Below, one piece after another: positions 7,474 to 8,612 of a stretch of 8,612 nucleotides of DNA. The notes beneath the pieces were generated by a model. It made no database searches. It saw nothing but the letters and a program-made list of their open reading frames with translations, and was not told the origin of the DNA. Made by a program: the position numbers and the translations under genes. The DNA lies in NCBI GenBank assembly GCA_013213915.1, contig JABSRK010000152.1, forward strand, positions 1-8,612, written 5' to 3'. This DNA is from Planctomycetota bacterium. Lineage in GTDB: Bacteria; Planctomycetota; GCA-002687715. Position 1 is the first letter of the stretch. Each line of letters starts with the position of its first letter.

Positions 7474-7577
7474 CCGAGCATGCTAACACCCCCGCGCTGG
7501 TGTCAGCCCTCATGGGGAGAGCTCCTCGTGCGACTCACGCAGCCCCGTAGCCAGGCTGAACCCGTGGGCGCATCGCG
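7474..7577 (-). other. 104-base spacer between esterase and RNase genes
   Basis: I see no convincing rho-independent terminator here: no GC-rich stem followed by a T-run on the minus strand. A weak 5-bp stem (ACACC 7486-7490 with GGTGT 7499-7503, loop of 8) overlaps the G-rich tract that could serve as the ribosome binding site of the RNase. It is too short to call a regulatory structure. Readthrough from the esterase into the RNase gene is therefore possible. Confidence 0.3.
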
Positions 7578-8240
7578 CTACAGCAGCGGCTCGACCCACA
7601 CCCCGAGGTCCGCCAACTCCTCGGGGCAGATGGCGTGCTCCATAGGGTACGTCCCGCACGTGACGTCGTGCCCAAAGCGTTGCAATGCATCCTTGGTGTG
7701 GCTCATGGCGGAGATCGGCACCATGGGGTCCCGCAACCCGTGGCCCAGGAACACCTCCAGGTCGGCGTTCACGAGGGTGGCCTCCGCATCGAGGCTGGCG
7801 ACGTCGGCCATGTACGTCGACAAGCCGACCGCGCCCGCCAGTCGATCTGGGTAGCGCAGGGCGATGTGCAGCGCGACGCACCCACCCTGAGAAAATCCGC
7901 AGACGAAGATGCGTTCGGACGACACCCCGCGACTCTGTTCGCGATCGATGAACAAGCTGACACGGTCCGCCGCGTCGCGGATCCCGCCGATGTCATGTTG
8001 CCCGCCCCCGATAGCGCGAATGTCGTACCAGGCCGGCATGACCGTGCCCATGTTCACGGTCACCGGGCGACTCGGCGCGTGCGGGAGGATGAAGCGCGGA
8101 CGGACAGGGTCCGGAAACGACAACATACGCACAACGTCCCCGTGACCGTGCCCCGAGTCCCCGAGCCCGTGCAACCAGAGGAAAACGTGAGTGGGGTCGT
8201 CGGCGCCGATCTCCAGGGCACCAAGGAGCTCATCGTCCAT
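7578..8240 (-). CDS. Alpha/beta-hydrolase of the phospholipase/carboxylesterase family (Abhydrolase_2)
   Basis: The product is a 220-aa protein, the usual size for small bacterial carboxylesterases related to acyl-protein thioesterase. The oxyanion-side motif LHGLGDSG is at residues 23-30. PHAPSRPVTVN...MPAWYDI (53-74) is a family hallmark. The nucleophile elbow is GFSQGG with Ser117. The other triad members should be Asp171 (GLRDPMVP) and His202 (MEHAICP). No signal peptide is seen, so the enzyme should be cytoplasmic and hydrolyse short or medium acyl esters; the substrate is not known. The frame can be extended to GTG 8258, but I prefer ATG 8240 because the added residues (MWHHGR) are not family-like. 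Neither start has a clear Shine-Dalgarno sequence. It lies upstream of the RNase gene on the same strand, so the two may be cotranscribed, and it is divergent from the DUF1015 gene. Confidence 0.92.
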   Translation of the reverse strand: MDDELLGALEIGADDPTHVFLWLHGLGDSGHGHGDVVRMLSFPDPVRPRFILPHAPSRPVTVNMGTVMPAWYDIRAIGGGQHDIGGIRDAADRVSLFIDREQSRGVSSERIFVCGFSQGGCVALHIALRYPDRLAGAVGLSTYMADVASLDAEATLVNADLEVFLGHGLRDPMVPISAMSHTKDALQRFGHDVTCGTYPMEHAICPEELADLGVWVEPLL

Positions 8241-8287
8241 GCGCCCATGGTGCCACACGCGTGTCGCGTGGCCAGCGTACGCACGTC

Positions 8288-8313
8288 ACGTCGCGCGCCT
8301 TTCGCTGCGACGT
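8288..8313. repeat. 7-bp perfect inverted repeat in the divergent intergenic region, possible operator
   Basis: ACGTCGC (8288-8294) and GCGACGT (8307-8313) are perfect reverse complements separated by 12 bases. The site lies in the 113-base gap between the divergent esterase and DUF1015 genes, just upstream of a possible -10 box at 8322. A repeat of this length in GC-rich DNA can occur by chance, so a role as regulator binding site is only a possibility. Confidence 0.3.
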
Positions 8314-8321
8314 CCGCGGGA

Positions 8322-8344
8322 TAGGATGGTCCTCCCGTTCGGAG
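8322..8344 (+). promoter_or_regulatory. Possible -10 element and ribosome binding site of the DUF1015 gene
   Basis: TAGGAT (8322-8327) fits the TAnnAT core of a sigma-70-type -10 box. GGAG (8341-8344) lies 9 bases before the ATG at 8354 and is a good Shine-Dalgarno sequence. The expected -35 region (around 8299-8305) shows no good match. The ribosome binding site is well supported; the promoter is tentative. Confidence 0.35.
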
Positions 8345-8353
8345 CACGAACTC

Positions 8354-8612
8354 ATGGCCGTCCTGCGTCCCCTCCAGGCTCTCCGCCCCCCACCGGACCT
8401 CGCTGCGCAGGTCGCCAGCGTCCCCTACGACGTCGTCGACACGCGAGAGGCTCGCGCGCTCGCCGACGGCAACCCCCTGAGCTTCCTTCATGTCGTCCGC
8501 CCCGAAATCGACCTGCCCGAGGGCACAGACCTCCATTCCGACCCGGTCTACGAGCAGGGGCGCGCTGCGCTGAACAAGCTCCAATCGGACGGTGGGCTCG
8601 TGAGGGACCATG
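8354..8612 (+). CDS. DUF1015-family protein, N-terminal part (runs off the window)
   Basis: Translation from ATG 8354 gives 86 residues before the window ends with no stop. The N-terminus has the recognisable DUF1015 pattern: MAVLRPLQALRPPPDLA (1-17), the block VASVPYDVV (20-28), then NPLSFLHVVRPEIDLPEG (40-57) and a DPVYEQGRAALNKLQ helix (63-77). Full members are usually about 400 aa, so roughly a fifth is present. The family is widespread in bacteria and archaea and sometimes lies next to serine-biosynthesis genes, but its biochemical function is not established. The GGAG ribosome binding site supports this start. It is transcribed divergently from the esterase gene. Confidence 0.88.
   Translation, partial: MAVLRPLQALRPPPDLAAQVASVPYDVVDTREARALADGNPLSFLHVVRPEIDLPEGTDLHSDPVYEQGRAALNKLQSDGGLVRDH

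Noticed and set aside
7486..7503. Small hairpin before the RNase start that might mask its ribosome binding site
   Set aside because: The stem is only 5 bp with an 8-base loop, too weak to claim regulation without conservation data.
6886..7854. Plus-strand open frame of 322 codons crossing the RNase and esterase genes
   Set aside because: It lies antisense to two genes with clear catalytic motifs and has low-complexity composition, so it is a GC-rich shadow frame.
8060..8611. Minus-strand open frame covering the divergent gap and the DUF1015 start
   Set aside because: The DUF1015 N-terminus on the plus strand is recognisable and has a ribosome binding site; the minus-strand product resembles nothing.

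Overview
This is a GC-rich bacterial window with strong G/C preference at third codon positions and very tight gene packing. No stretch of 300 bases lacks a gene. The taxon cannot be fixed from the sequence. The gene set and the short Ala-Gln-ending signal peptide at 3802 would suit a planctomycete or another high-GC environmental Gram-negative, but this is a weak inference. I see no rRNA, tRNA, CRISPR array, insertion sequence or phage gene.

Plus-strand block (2-5720). The window opens inside a large bifunctional flavoprotein: the C-terminal part of an aromatic-ring FAD monooxygenase fused to an Old Yellow Enzyme domain. This is the architecture of 2-aminobenzoyl-CoA (anthraniloyl-CoA) monooxygenase/reductase and salicylyl-CoA 5-hydroxylase. 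Its stop overlaps (GTGA) the start of a membrane-anchored MutS-like ATPase. The MutS-like frame runs without a stop into a segment that looks like a separate secreted protein, with a signal peptide, a thioredoxin-like fold without cysteines, and a helical charged tail. That frame's stop in turn overlaps (TTGA) the start of a ten-helix EamA/DMT permease. The block is probably one translationally coupled transcription unit, although the products share no obvious pathway.

Minus-strand block (8240-5725). A small carboxylesterase/phospholipase-type alpha/beta hydrolase is followed, 104 bases downstream, by a compact RNase R/II-family exoribonuclease. The exoribonuclease has an intact RNB active site and a C-terminal S1-like domain but lacks the N-terminal cold-shock domains. 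Its stop lies only 4 bases from the stop of the convergent EamA gene.

Right edge. A 113-base divergent intergenic region (8241-8353) carries a 7-bp inverted repeat and a possible -10 element. It precedes the start of a DUF1015-family gene that runs off the window.

The points most worth checking are the missing gene boundary between the MutS-like and thioredoxin-like parts, which depends on the length of a G5 run, the cysteine-free thioredoxin fold, and the minimal RNase R. I found no clear evidence of a new multi-gene system. Most of the window looks like ordinary housekeeping and metabolic genes.
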